Shown: positions 7,030 through 15,443 of the stretch, piece by piece
How positions within the stretch are numbered: the first letter of the stretch is position 1
How the letters are laid out: each line of letters starts with the position of its first letter
Assembly: GCA_019187225.1 (NCBI GenBank)
Contig: JABAQQ010000057.1
Location: 1-49,358 of the forward strand
From: Saprospiraceae bacterium
GTDB taxonomy: Bacteria; Bacteroidota; Bacteroidia; Chitinophagales; Saprospiraceae
Direction of reading: 5' to 3'
DNA: 49,358 nucleotides
Notes under the pieces: generated by a model
What the model was told of the DNA's origin: nothing
Database searches by the model: none
What the model saw: only the letters and a program-made list of their open reading frames with translations
Position numbers and translations under genes: made by a program

Positions 7030-9540
7030 ATGAATACGTTCCGACCGCTGCTCTCTTTCTTTCTGCTGATCTCCATCCAGCCTTTATTCAGCCAGAATGC
7101 CTTAAAGTCACCCGACGAATTTTTCCCCCACAAAAGGGGCGAACAGTTCACGCCCCACCACCAACTGACCGATTACTTCGAGTATTTAGCCGCCAATGCG
7201 CCTTCCACGATGCGCCTGGAACAATATGGCAAAACCAACGAAGACAGACCCCTGCAAATCGCCATTTTCTCCTCCCCCGAAAACATGGCCCGGCTCGAAC
7301 AGATCCGGCTGAACAATTTGCGTATGACCGGCCTTACTACCGACGGCCGCCCCGACCTTTCCAATCCCGTCGCCATCGTTTGGCTCAGCATGAGCGTGCA
7401 CGGCAACGAACCTTCCGGCTCCGAATGTAGCCCCATCCTGGCGCACCGCCTTGCCGCTCAAACGGATCCGCAAACACGCGAATGGCTCCAAAATACGGTA
7501 GTTATCATTGACCCTTCACTCAATCCCGACGGCTACGACCGCTACACCCATTGGTATCGTATGGCGGCCAATGTGCTCAAAAATCCCAATCCCGACAGCC
7601 GCGAACACCGCGAACCCTGGCCCGGTGGCCGCCCCAATCACTATTATTACGACCTCAACCGCGACTGGGCCTGGGCGACCCAGGCGGAGACCCAACAGAG
7701 ACTTGTTGCCTACCAACGCTGGATGCCGCATGTGCACGCTGACCTGCATGAACAATACGTGAACAACCCCTATTATTTCGCCCCGGCAGCCGAGCCGATG
7801 CACGACTACATCACGCCCTGGCAACGCGACTTTCAGACCCGGATCGGGGAAAACCACGCCCGTTATTTCGACCAGAACGGCTGGCTGTATTTCACCAAAG
7901 AAACTTTCGACCTGTTTTACCCTTCCTACGGCGATACGTACCCCATGTTCAGCGGCGCCATCGGCATGACATATGAGCAGGCCGGTCATTCCGTCGCCGG
8001 GCGGGCCATCGTCACCGCCATCGGCGACACACTTACCCTGCACGACCGCATAGCACACCATCTGACCACCAGCCTTTCTACGATCGAGATGGGCAGCAAA
8101 AATGCCGCTAAGATCGTCGAGAATTTCCGCGACTACTACAGCCGGTCGGCCACCCAGCCCCCCGGCGCGTACAAGGCTTTCGTCATCCGCGAAACCAACG
8201 ACCCCAACAAGGTCAACGCCCTTTGCAGATTCCTCGACCGGCACCAGATCCGCTACGGCAGGGTAGGGACTGGATTGTCCGGGGTGAAGGCGTTCGACTA
8301 TCTGAGCGGGAAAGAGACCAATGTTTCGATCAATCCGAACGACCTGGTGATCAGCGCCTATCAACCTAAAGCCGTGCTGGTGGAAGTGCTGTTCGAACCG
8401 GAACCGCGTCTGTCGGATTCGCTTACCTACGACATCACGGCATGGGCGATGCCCTTCGCCTGGGGCCTCGATGCCTATGCATTGAAAGAGCGGCTGGAGT
8501 CTAAAAAATCCTTCGAGCCTTACAAAGCGCCGGAAGTCAGATTGTCTGCTTCGCCCTATGCCTGGTGCGTACACCGCCGTTCCATCGCCGAGGCGGTGTT
8601 TTTGAGTGAAATACTGCAAAAGGGTGTGAAAGTGCGCACCGCTACCAAGCCTTTTGCGATGGCCGACCAACAATTCGATGCCGGAACATTTGTGATCAAC
8701 CGCGGCGACAACCGGCTTCTTGCCAACGAACTCGACGGGATGTTGAAAACTGCCGCCTCCAAAGCCAATGTGCCGCTGCATCCGATCTTTTCCGGTTTTT
8801 CCGGCAAGGGCAGTGACCTCGGCTCGGACGCTTTTTCACCGATCGACAAACCTTCCGTAGCGCTCGTTTATGGCGACGACGTGGATGAAAATTCTTTTGG
8901 ACATACCTGGTTTTTCTTCGAGCGCGAACTGGGATATCCCGTGTCGCCTGTTCCTTTGGACAAAATTCACCGCGTCAACCTCGACGAATTCACAACGCTG
9001 ATCGTGCCGGGCGGTTCTTACAGCCTTACCGACAATCAATTGAAGATCATACAGGAATGGATAAAAAGCGGCGGCAGGCTCATCGCTTTCGATGGCGGCG
9101 TCAAAGCCTTTGCCGGCAAGGAAGGATTTGAGATGAAACTGAAAGAAGAGCCGAAAAAAGACACGACGGCGGCACCCAAACCTTACCGTTCTCAGGAACG
9201 CGAAAACATCAGCGACCAGTTGCCGGGCGCCATCGTGAAAGCGAAAGTGGATAATTCGCACCCGCTCGCATTCGGCTTTTCCGATTCTTATTTTTCTTTG
9301 AAAACGGGTGCTGAAGCCTATCAAATGCCGGACAAAGCCAATGCGGTCATTTACTTAGAAGATAGCTATACTTCCTACGGCTTCATCGGCAGCCGCCTGA
9401 AACCGCGCCTGAAAAAAACACCTGTAGTCGTCGTTCAAAAAATGGGCGGCGGCCAGGCGGTGTTTTTTGTGGACAACCCGCTGTTCCGGAGTTTTTGGGA
9501 GCAAGGGAAAGTGTTGTTCGCGAATGCGGTGTTTTATTGA
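7030..9540 (+). CDS. Secreted M14-family zinc carboxypeptidase
   Basis: About 836 residues from ATG 7030, chosen because MNTFRPLLSFFLLISIQPLFSQ is a clean signal peptide; an ATG at 6988 would add 14 implausible residues. The M14 zinc motif HGNE gives ligands His124 and Glu127 (SMSVHGNEPSG), with a third His in MPHVHADLHEQY (His236 or His240) and substrate-side residues in LNPDGYDRY and DLNRDWAW. The C-terminal third (VALVYGDDVDENSFGHTWFFFERELG, LIVPGGSYSLTDNQLKIIQEWIKSGG) resembles a class I glutamine amidotransferase/DJ-1-like fold, common in this Bacteroidota subfamily. Probably a periplasmic or surface peptide trimming enzyme. It ends 19 bases from the convergent gene at 9560. Confidence 0.9.
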   Translation: MNTFRPLLSFFLLISIQPLFSQNALKSPDEFFPHKRGEQFTPHHQLTDYFEYLAANAPSTMRLEQYGKTNEDRPLQIAIFSSPENMARLEQIRLNNLRMTGLTTDGRPDLSNPVAIVWLSMSVHGNEPSGSECSPILAHRLAAQTDPQTREWLQNTVVIIDPSLNPDGYDRYTHWYRMAANVLKNPNPDSREHREPWPGGRPNHYYYDLNRDWAWATQAETQQRLVAYQRWMPHVHADLHEQYVNNPYYFAPAAEPMHDYITPWQRDFQTRIGENHARYFDQNGWLYFTKETFDLFYPSYGDTYPMFSGAIGMTYEQAGHSVAGRAIVTAIGDTLTLHDRIAHHLTTSLSTIEMGSKNAAKIVENFRDYYSRSATQPPGAYKAFVIRETNDPNKVNALCRFLDRHQIRYGRVGTGLSGVKAFDYLSGKETNVSINPNDLVISAYQPKAVLVEVLFEPEPRLSDSLTYDITAWAMPFAWGLDAYALKERLESKKSFEPYKAPEVRLSASPYAWCVHRRSIAEAVFLSEILQKGVKVRTATKPFAMADQQFDAGTFVINRGDNRLLANELDGMLKTAASKANVPLHPIFSGFSGKGSDLGSDAFSPIDKPSVALVYGDDVDENSFGHTWFFFERELGYPVSPVPLDKIHRVNLDEFTTLIVPGGSYSLTDNQLKIIQEWIKSGGRLIAFDGGVKAFAGKEGFEMKLKEEPKKDTTAAPKPYRSQERENISDQLPGAIVKAKVDNSHPLAFGFSDSYFSLKTGAEAYQMPDKANAVIYLEDSYTSYGFIGSRLKPRLKKTPVVVVQKMGGGQAVFFVDNPLFRSFWEQGKVLFANAVFY

Positions 9541-9559
9541 AAAATAGAGAATAAATAGC

Positions 9560-10216
9560 TCACAAACGCACCTTCCGCAGTCCTCGGATATGTCCTTCCG
9601 GATTTTTTAACATCAGCATCGTATCGTTTAACAACACGATCTCTTCCCGATAGCCCTCATCTCCATAGATCAGCACCGGTTGATGTTTTTCAATCGTCAA
9701 ATAAAAAATGGGCGGACAAGAAAATATTACCGTGGTGCTGTCATCGAGCCGTTTGAATTGCTGAACAACGCTTTGAATAGATTTTTTTCTGACCAAAGCA
9801 AACTCCATGTTGAAGTTGGAAATGAATTGTGCGTCAGGATGGGTCGCGATTTTTACCCCGCTTTCCAAATCGAAATCATCCTCCCAATAGCCAGTAAGAA
9901 GAGCAGCGACCAATTTCATTTCTTTCGTGTTTGTATGCCTGAAAACGGAACATCCTATGAGTGCAGGCAATGCCAGCATAATTAACGCAAGTTGTGACCT
10001 CCAGCCCGGCGGGCTGTAATGTTGGTAGCAATTGTGTGACACCCCATTTTTACGAGCCCCGGAGGGGCGAAATACAGGTTTTTCATATAAATCTTCCATA
10101 TTCCGCCCCTCCGGGGCTTGTTGAAATGTAGGTTGCCATCTCCTACCAATATTATCGCCCCGCTGGGGCTGGAGGTCACAACCTACGTTAATTACTATCT
10201 TTTTGAAAAACATCAT
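9560..10216 (-). CDS. Putative lipoprotein with its signal peptide split by a repeat insertion
   Basis: From ATG 10216 the gene reads MMFFKKIVI, then about 70 codons of repeat-derived sequence (GCDLQPQRGD, APEGRNMEDLYEKP, PSGARKNG, SPPGWRSQ), then MLALPALIGCSVF and a 110-residue C-terminal domain (TGYWEDDFDLESGVKIATHPDAQF, IQSVVQQFKRLDDSTTVIFSC). Removing 9980-10189 (210 bases, exactly 70 codons) restores MMFFKKIVIMLALPALIGC, a textbook lipoprotein signal with LIGC lipobox. The present gene may use ATG 9979, leaving a very short signal, or may be inactive for export. An ATG at 10318 extends the frame further but has no signal-like features. The mature domain is not recognised. Confidence 0.65.
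   Translation of the reverse strand: MMFFKKIVINVGCDLQPQRGDNIGRRWQPTFQQAPEGRNMEDLYEKPVFRPSGARKNGVSHNCYQHYSPPGWRSQLALIMLALPALIGCSVFRHTNTKEMKLVAALLTGYWEDDFDLESGVKIATHPDAQFISNFNMEFALVRKKSIQSVVQQFKRLDDSTTVIFSCPPIFYLTIEKHQPVLIYGDEGYREEIVLLNDTMLMLKNPEGHIRGLRKVRL
9980..10193. mobile_element. Nonautonomous palindromic element inserted in the lipoprotein gene
   Basis: The ends 9980-10007 and 10166-10193 are inverted repeats matching at 26 of 28 positions (AATTAACG, then GTTGTGACCTCCAGCCC). AATT occurs at both edges and could be a 4-base target duplication. Inside, 10055-10069 and 10104-10118 are a perfect 15-bp inverted pair (AGCCCCGGAGGGGCG), each arm itself nearly palindromic. It encodes no transposase, so it would have to be mobilised in trans, as REP/BIME or MITE units are. 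Confidence 0.75.
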
Positions 10217-10397
10217 GCCTATTATTTCAAGTGCTTTCAAACCTAAAACAGAACAGGTAATTGTACAAATTCGATTTTCTTTTAAAACACTCAATCGATG
10301 AAAAACGGCATTTACCACTTAAAAAGGTTATTTCAGAAAATGGCTTGGAAACCACCCGCGTTCCAGGCCACTTTTGTTTCCAAAAAATCGCCGTGGC

Positions 10398-11774
10398 ATG
10401 AAACGCTCTTCGATTTGGATCTTATGCTGTCTGCTTGCCACCTCTGTGCATGCACAGCCGGGCGAATGGCGCGTCACAGGCCGGGTGTACGGCGAAGCGG
10501 GTGAATTATTACCCGGCGCTACCGTCATTGCCGACGAAACGGCGCAGGCCGTGACCGACACGTCGGGTGCGTTCGACCTGCGGTTGCGCGAGCGCCCGAA
10601 GGCGCTCACTGTACGGCACGTCGGTTATTTCCTGCAGCGCATGCGCCTCGATACGGTGACATTTTCAGGAAAAACTGCCCGGGTGCAATTTTTCCTGGTT
10701 TCCAATACGGTTTCGTTGCCCGAAGTTGCCATTTCAGAAAAACCTGTAGAAACGCTTTTTCAGGAAAATTACCAAACAAACCTGATGGACTACGTTTTTG
10801 CGGGGAAAGACCTGCTCTTGCTGGTCGGGGAAGGCAAAAAATACTATTTACGGCTCGCCAATGACGCGGGTCGCACACTTGCTGAAATGCGTCTACCGGC
10901 GGAGCATTTCATTCAACTGCATCAAAGTTGCACGGGCGATTTTCATGTAGTGGGCGATGCCTGGGCCTGGGAGGTAGCGCTGAGCGGCCAGAAAATTGAC
11001 ACCTTGCCGCGTTACCCGGCGATTCATTTTCACGAACTCATAGAACCTTGTGTGCTGATTCACAATGATTTTTATTTTTTCAGAGAAACAGGACCTTTCC
11101 GCCAGTCGGTGCGCTACGTTTATTTTGATTTGAATAAGCAGCGCCATTTACTGGCATACATCCGCGACGAAGCAGCGGAGGAGCAACTGTCGCGCCGATA
11201 CCGCGAAATCCTGCACGCTTACATGCAAACCATCCCCGACGTTGACCGCGACGATATCCTGACGGGGAAAAGCCCGCTCGCCGACCCTGCGCAGGCATTA
11301 AAGCCGGAAAATCTGGGCAAAATGGCCGAAACCAACGCGCTGGTGGGTGCTATCGGTTTTTTCAATGTGCTGATTGCCGATTCCGTGTATGCGCCCTTGT
11401 TCAAAATCGGCGGGTTGATTTGCGTTTTTGACCACGTGAACGGTTTTTTGTTGCGCTTCGACATGGCCTTGGGAGGCGATTCATCCATACCAATCGGTTA
11501 CCACCATGCGCCTGGCTGGCGTAAAGAGACGATTTTGGATGTTGCGCTCGACCGGGTTTACGGGCGTTTTACCGGGAAAAACGGCGGGTTGGTGTTGAAA
11601 GAAATTGACGTGGGCGACGGCGGGATCCGCAAAGAATACGCTCCGGAAATAGCGCCTTATCTGGCCGATAACTTCCAGATGCGCAACGGCTATTTGTACT
11701 TCATCGGTCAGCCGGAGGTGAATGTGCCGAACCGCAGGTTGTATAAAGTCAACTTGTTCAAGTTTGGGAAATAG
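10398..11774 (+). CDS. Secreted protein with a CarboxypepD_reg-like N-terminal domain
   Basis: About 458 residues from ATG 10398, which gives the signal peptide MKRSSIWILCCLLATSVHAQ; an ATG 24 bases upstream would only add a charged leader. Residues about 24-110 match the carboxypeptidase regulatory-like fold of Bacteroidota surface proteins (WRVTGRVYGEAGELLPGATVIADE, TDTSGAFDLRLRE, LTVRHVGYFLQRMRLD). The rest is a beta-rich region without motifs I recognise (LLLLVGEGKKYYLRLANDAGRTLAEMRLP, GGLICVFDHVNGFLLRFDMAL); the regular strand pattern suggests a propeller-like fold, which is inference. No sorting domain is visible at the C-terminus. It is convergent with the permease remnant, with 6 bases between the stops. 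Confidence 0.78.
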   Translation: MKRSSIWILCCLLATSVHAQPGEWRVTGRVYGEAGELLPGATVIADETAQAVTDTSGAFDLRLRERPKALTVRHVGYFLQRMRLDTVTFSGKTARVQFFLVSNTVSLPEVAISEKPVETLFQENYQTNLMDYVFAGKDLLLLVGEGKKYYLRLANDAGRTLAEMRLPAEHFIQLHQSCTGDFHVVGDAWAWEVALSGQKIDTLPRYPAIHFHELIEPCVLIHNDFYFFRETGPFRQSVRYVYFDLNKQRHLLAYIRDEAAEEQLSRRYREILHAYMQTIPDVDRDDILTGKSPLADPAQALKPENLGKMAETNALVGAIGFFNVLIADSVYAPLFKIGGLICVFDHVNGFLLRFDMALGGDSSIPIGYHHAPGWRKETILDVALDRVYGRFTGKNGGLVLKEIDVGDGGIRKEYAPEIAPYLADNFQMRNGYLYFIGQPEVNVPNRRLYKVNLFKFGK

Positions 11775-11780
11775 ACAAGC

Positions 11781-12383
11781 CTAATCACTCCCCGGCTTTC
11801 CCTTCATCCTGCTTTTCTGCCACAAATAAACCGGTACCCCCAGCAGCACAATAAACACACCCGACCAGGTGTTTTGCGGTTTGGTAATTAGCAAAATCAC
11901 ACAAATTGCACCCGCTACCACGATATACAGCATCGGCAAAAAGGGATAACCGATCACGCGGTAAGGCCGCTCGGTATCCGGTTCCTTGCGCCGAAGAATA
12001 AAAATGCCCCCGATAGTGACGATGTAAAACAACAGCGAAGCGAAAGTACAGTAGTCGAGCAAATCGCCATAAGTACCTGACAAACAGAGAACACTTGCCC
12101 AAATTGCCAGAGCCAGCAAGGCGAATCCCGGTACGTTGTATGCATTAAGCGAGGCTGCTTTTTTGAAAAACAGGCCTTCCTGCGCCATCACGTAATACAC
12201 CCGGGCGCCCGCCAGAATGAGACCGTTGTTGCAGCCGAAGGTGGAGATCATGATCAGCCCCGCCATGAGTGCTGCGGCGATGTTGCCGAATATCATGGAA
12301 GCGGCGGCGGTGCCTACCCGGTCGGTGCCGCCACCGGCGAACTGGATACCCTGCCCCAACGCGTCGGTCGCGTCCGGTGCGCC
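11781..12383 (-). pseudogene. Truncated APC-superfamily amino acid permease (C-terminal part)
   Basis: The frame encodes the last part of an APC permease: APDATDALGQGIQFAGG, a segment with GNIAAALMAGLIMISTFGCNNGLILAGARVYYVMAQEGLF, VPGFALLALAIWASVLCLSG, a helix ending ILRRKEPDTERPYRVIGYPFLP, and a final helix pair. An in-frame TAA at 12384-12386 precedes it, and no ATG fits before TTG 12357-12359. Full-length relatives have about 12 helices; only about five remain, so the N-terminal transport core is missing and the gene is almost certainly dead. The break at about 12383 lies next to the inverted repeats at 12469-12610, suggesting a rearrangement. Confidence 0.8.
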
Positions 12384-12468
12384 TTATTTGAGTTGTTTGA
12401 AATTGTTGGTAGCCAATCTTTTAAACGCAACTTTCGTTCAAAACCACTTTGCCCTGTCTATAAAACAG

Positions 12469-12610
12469 GAGTCATGCGAATCAAGGGCAAGAGTTAGTCT
12501 TTGATTTTCAGGTGCTTACGTTTACGAAACTTTCAAAGTTTCGTAAACGTGCCACCTAAGTAATTGAAGTCCAATGCACATGAGTGTTTTGCTCCTGATT
12601 CGCATGACTC
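12469..12610 (+). repeat. Nested inverted repeats at the permease breakpoint
   Basis: Outer arms GAGTCATGCGAATCA (12469-12483) and its exact reverse complement (12596-12610) enclose a near-perfect palindrome at 12518-12550 (16-bp arms ACGTTTACGAAACTTT around one C), extended by AGGTG and CACCT at 12510 and 12553. The 12384-12641 stretch holds no gene. Confidence 0.85.
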
Positions 12611-12641
12611 ATGCTATTCGGGCTTAACTCCACCCAATCCA

Positions 12642-12785
12642 CTAACCGCCGCGCGGGAAGTTGGCTTCGTCTTCGTCTACCGAATCTGGTGGCGCGGTCG
12701 TCAGCACACGCCAGAAAAAATAGCCCGTGACACCCAGGATGAGCAGGTTGGCAAGGAACATGAGAATAAGAGCCGTTGCATTCAT
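12642..12785 (-). CDS. MetS-like NSS transporter small subunit (47 aa)
   Basis: A 47-codon gene, ATG 12785 to TAG 12642: MNATALILMFLANLLILGVT, then GYFFWRVLTTAPPDSVDEDE and ANFPRGG. One transmembrane helix followed by a short acidic, Pro-containing tail is the hallmark of the MetS family, the small partner of MetP-type neurotransmitter:sodium symporters (known from Corynebacterium methionine uptake and common in Bacteroidota). It sits 28 bases downstream of the NSS transporter gene on the same strand, the standard arrangement, so the two should be co-transcribed and form one complex in the inner membrane. The dead permease behind it is unrelated. Confidence 0.8.
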   Translation of the reverse strand: MNATALILMFLANLLILGVTGYFFWRVLTTAPPDSVDEDEANFPRGG

Positions 12786-12813
12786 TGGCGAAAGTTTTTT
12801 TAATGGAACAAAA

Positions 12814-14412
12814 TTACGCTTTGCCTGTTCGCTCGCGCTTCATCTGGGCGCGATACACCATCCAGGCGATTCCTGCAAAAACGGATAACAGCAGCAGGCG
12901 TGAGCCATTCACGTAGAGCAATTGAGTATTCAGGCGGTCCACAGTTGCCATGTCGCTCGCCGCCTGCGCTGCGGCGATCTGCTTGTGAATGGCCTTGTTC
13001 ATTATCGTATCAATGATACCGCCCGCACTGAACAGGCTGCCGAGAAACACACCCACCAAAATGACCGGAGTAACGTATTTGATGATGAATTTGAACATCT
13101 CCGGCACCCGGATATCCGCACCACGCGTGATCTCTTTCCAGCCTTTATCCATACCGAATATCCACGCGAACAAGATGATCTCGAGCATGGCAAACACAAC
13201 GAGCGATACAGTGCCGGCCCAATAATCGTATTCGCCGAATACGCCGTAGTTGTAAAATACCACCGTCGGCAGCCCCAATACCATCACGGCGAACCCGAAA
13301 GCCCAGGCGGAAGCTTGGCGTTTCCAGCCGAATTCGTCCTGTAAAAAGCCCATGATCGGCGTGCCCATCGCCAGCGAGGAGGTAATGCCGGCGAAGAACA
13401 ACAGGCCGAACCATGCCATGCCCGCTATCGCTGCCAAAACCGGTCCCCATTGCTGGAACAGGTACGGAAGCGTCTGAAAACCGAGGCCGAAACCGCTGCC
13501 GCCTGCCACCATTGTTTTTACCTGGTCAATACCAAGGTAACCCACGCCGATGGGGATAAGAATGGCCGCGCCGAGGCACACTTCTACAAATTCGTTCATC
13601 CAGCCTGCACTCATGGCATTCAAAGCCACATCATCGCGTTGGCGGAGGTAAGAAGCGTAACACTGAATGCTGCCCATGCCGACCGAAAGGGTGAAGAATA
13701 TCTGTCCCGCCGCGGCGAGCCACACCTTAAAGTCCCAAATGGATTCGAATTTTGGCGTCCACAAAAAGTTGAGGCCGACCGTGCCGTCGTTGACAGCGCC
13801 TGATTCGCCGGCAGCGAGTGTGACCCCTCGCACGGCGAGAAAAATACCGAACATAATGAGCAGGGGCATTCCGATCTTGGCTGCCCGCTCCACACCGCCG
13901 CTGAGACCCCGCGATAAAATCCAGGTGTTTAATGTCAGACAAATCACCCAGAATATCACCGGCTCGCTCGTTCCGAGCGACACATACTGGTTGAAAAAAT
14001 CGCCGACCTGTTCCCGCGTCTGTCCGTGAAAGGAACCGCTAATGGAATGCCAGACATAGGAGAGCGTCCAACTTTCTAAGTAGCAATAATATGCTGCTAC
14101 GGCCAGGTTGGTAAAGATGCCGAACACACCGACATACTTCCATAACTTTTGCTTTTTGGGCGCCATGCTGTTGAGAATGAACGGGGTGGAATGGTCGCCG
14201 TACTGACCTCCGAAGCGCCCCATGCTCCATTCCACAAACAGGAGCGGCAAGCCCATGAGCAGAAAACAAACCAGATAAGGAATAATGAAGGCGCCGCCGC
14301 CGTTGTTGATGGCCTGTGCCGGAAAGCGGAGAAAATTGCCGAGACCGACTGCGTTGCCGGCCATGGCTAATACCAAACCGACCCGGCTTCCCCAGGATTC
14401 TTTGCTTGACAT
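12814..14412 (-). CDS. Sodium-dependent (NSS/SNF) amino acid transporter, MetP-like
   Basis: About 532 residues from ATG 14412. MSSKESWGSRVGLVLAMAGN followed by AVGLGNFLRFP is the TM1 sodium/substrate-site signature of LeuT-fold NSS transporters. AFIIPYLVCFLLMGLPLLFVEW (TM2), WKYVGVFGIFTNLAVAAYYC (TM3) and later hydrophobic helices fit about 11-12 segments. The frame stays open to 14535, but those 41 residues are basic and low in complexity and overlap the repeat region, so the start is set at the signature. With the MetS-like subunit downstream it probably imports methionine or another neutral amino acid with sodium; the exact substrate is inference. Confidence 0.9.
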   Translation of the reverse strand: MSSKESWGSRVGLVLAMAGNAVGLGNFLRFPAQAINNGGGAFIIPYLVCFLLMGLPLLFVEWSMGRFGGQYGDHSTPFILNSMAPKKQKLWKYVGVFGIFTNLAVAAYYCYLESWTLSYVWHSISGSFHGQTREQVGDFFNQYVSLGTSEPVIFWVICLTLNTWILSRGLSGGVERAAKIGMPLLIMFGIFLAVRGVTLAAGESGAVNDGTVGLNFLWTPKFESIWDFKVWLAAAGQIFFTLSVGMGSIQCYASYLRQRDDVALNAMSAGWMNEFVEVCLGAAILIPIGVGYLGIDQVKTMVAGGSGFGLGFQTLPYLFQQWGPVLAAIAGMAWFGLLFFAGITSSLAMGTPIMGFLQDEFGWKRQASAWAFGFAVMVLGLPTVVFYNYGVFGEYDYWAGTVSLVVFAMLEIILFAWIFGMDKGWKEITRGADIRVPEMFKFIIKYVTPVILVGVFLGSLFSAGGIIDTIMNKAIHKQIAAAQAASDMATVDRLNTQLLYVNGSRLLLLSVFAGIAWMVYRAQMKRERTGKA

Positions 14413-14479
14413 AAAACGGTTAGAAAATAAAGTGTAAAGAAGATTGTTGCATTTTTTACGGCGGGAAAGATAGAGCAGT

Positions 14480-14604
14480 TTTTGAATTTGGAATTTTTGA
14501 TTGTTGATTTGTTGATTTATACGCTGTTTGAGCAAATAATCTTCTTCTTTTGCTACGCCAAATCACCAAATCACCACATCACCACATCAACCAATCACCG
14601 AAGA
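14480..14604 (+). repeat. Low-complexity inverted repeat between divergent genes
   Basis: The left part (about 14480-14518) repeats TTGATTTG/TTGTTGATT-like words, the right part (about 14562-14604) repeats AAATCACCACATCACC-like words. They are imperfect reverse complements and end directly at the GTG start of hemD. The promoters of the transporter and hemD must lie in or beside it. Confidence 0.65.
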
Positions 14605-15297
14605 GTGACCGCCTTCATCACCCGCGACCTTTCCGACTCCTCCGAATTCAAAAAAGTACTTTCCGCTGCGGGCTGGCAGGTGGAAGGCCGTTCGTTGGTC
14701 GAACTTTCTCCTATGCCTTTCCGGGAAATTCCCGCTGCCGACTGGGTATTTTTTTCGAGCAAAAACGCCGTGCGGTTTTTCTTCGAGTCATTAAAGTCAC
14801 GGGGCGACTCCGAGTCACCCCGTGACTTCATGCACACCCAATGGGCGGCCCTCGGTCCGGCGACCGCAAAAGTGCTGGCAGAATACGTAGGGAAAGTGGA
14901 TTTTACCGGCACAGGTGAGCCGGAGGGGACGGCGGATGCATTTCGACGCCTTCCGCAAAAAAAGGAATTGCGCATCCTCTTTCCCGCCGCCCGGCACTCC
15001 CGGCAAAGCGTGATGTCGCTCCTCACTCCCGATTTTCAGTGCCTTCACTTCCCGATCTACGACAACCGCCCTGTTGCCGATCCACCTTATTCGGACGCTG
15101 ATGTACTGGTTTTTACCAGCCCGATGAATGCGGAGGCGTATTTTTCAAAAAACAAGTTGGAAATACACCAGCGGGTGGTCGCCATCGGCGAGACGACGGC
15201 GGGGGCGCTGCGGGAATTGGGAATTTCAGATATTGCTACTGCGGAAGAAGCGACGGAGCGCGGTCTGGCAGAAGCAGTGCTGCGATTGCGAGGGTAA
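14605..15297 (+). CDS. hemD: Uroporphyrinogen-III synthase
   Basis: About 230 residues from GTG 14605. HemD cyclises hydroxymethylbilane to uroporphyrinogen III in tetrapyrrole (heme/B12) synthesis. Family features: FITRDLSDSSEFKKVLSAAG at the start, DWVFFSSKNAVRFFFESL, WAALGPATAKVL, LRILFPAARHSRQSVMSLL, DVLVFTSPMNAEAYF, VVAIGETTAGALRELG. The GTG is preferred because the upstream in-frame ATG (14482) would add 41 residues encoded by the low-complexity repeat. A palindrome at 14794-14828 is read in frame as KSRGDSESPRDF, in the loop between FESL and the ALGPATA motif, where relatives have a short linker. Heme supply fits a genome with a heme dehydrogenase. Confidence 0.88.
   Translation: MTAFITRDLSDSSEFKKVLSAAGWQVEGRSLVELSPMPFREIPAADWVFFSSKNAVRFFFESLKSRGDSESPRDFMHTQWAALGPATAKVLAEYVGKVDFTGTGEPEGTADAFRRLPQKKELRILFPAARHSRQSVMSLLTPDFQCLHFPIYDNRPVADPPYSDADVLVFTSPMNAEAYFSKNKLEIHQRVVAIGETTAGALRELGISDIATAEEATERGLAEAVLRLRG
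14794..14828 (+). repeat. 35-base palindrome inside hemD
   Basis: AAGTCACGGGGCGACTC (14794-14810) pairs with GAGTCACCCCGTGACTT (14812-14828) at 16 of 17 positions around a single C. It reads in frame as KSRGDSESPRDF. Confidence 0.85.
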
Positions 15298-15301
15298 TTT
15301 T

Positions 15302-15309
15302 TACTTTTG
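15302..15309 (+). promoter_or_regulatory. Candidate Bacteroidota -7 element
   Basis: TACTTTTG, followed by C, matches the Bacteroidota -7 consensus TAnnTTTG, lies just after the hemD stop and is correctly oriented for the gene at 15444. No clear -33 TTTG was found at the usual spacing, so support is partial. Confidence 0.35.
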
Positions 15310-15347
15310 CGCCGTTCAATCGGTATCCATAACGGGACACTGGATTT

Positions 15348-15412
15348 TTGACATTGGATATCAAACTAAATGATTGGTTGTCAGGGTCTGAATGTCCAAC
15401 ATCCAATGTCAA
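15348..15412 (+). repeat. Intergenic inverted repeat upstream of the TPR protein
   Basis: TTGACATTGGAT (15348-15359) and ATCCAATGTCAA (15401-15412) form a 12-bp perfect stem, with further related words (GGACACTGGAT, TGTCCAACATCC) around it. Confidence 0.7.
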
Positions 15413-15443
15413 TTGATTTGTCTGCATCCTCATAATTAATATC

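Noticed and set aside
7516-8781. 421-codon minus-strand frame
   Set aside because: It lies opposite the M14 carboxypeptidase zinc-site region; no domain or plausible start.
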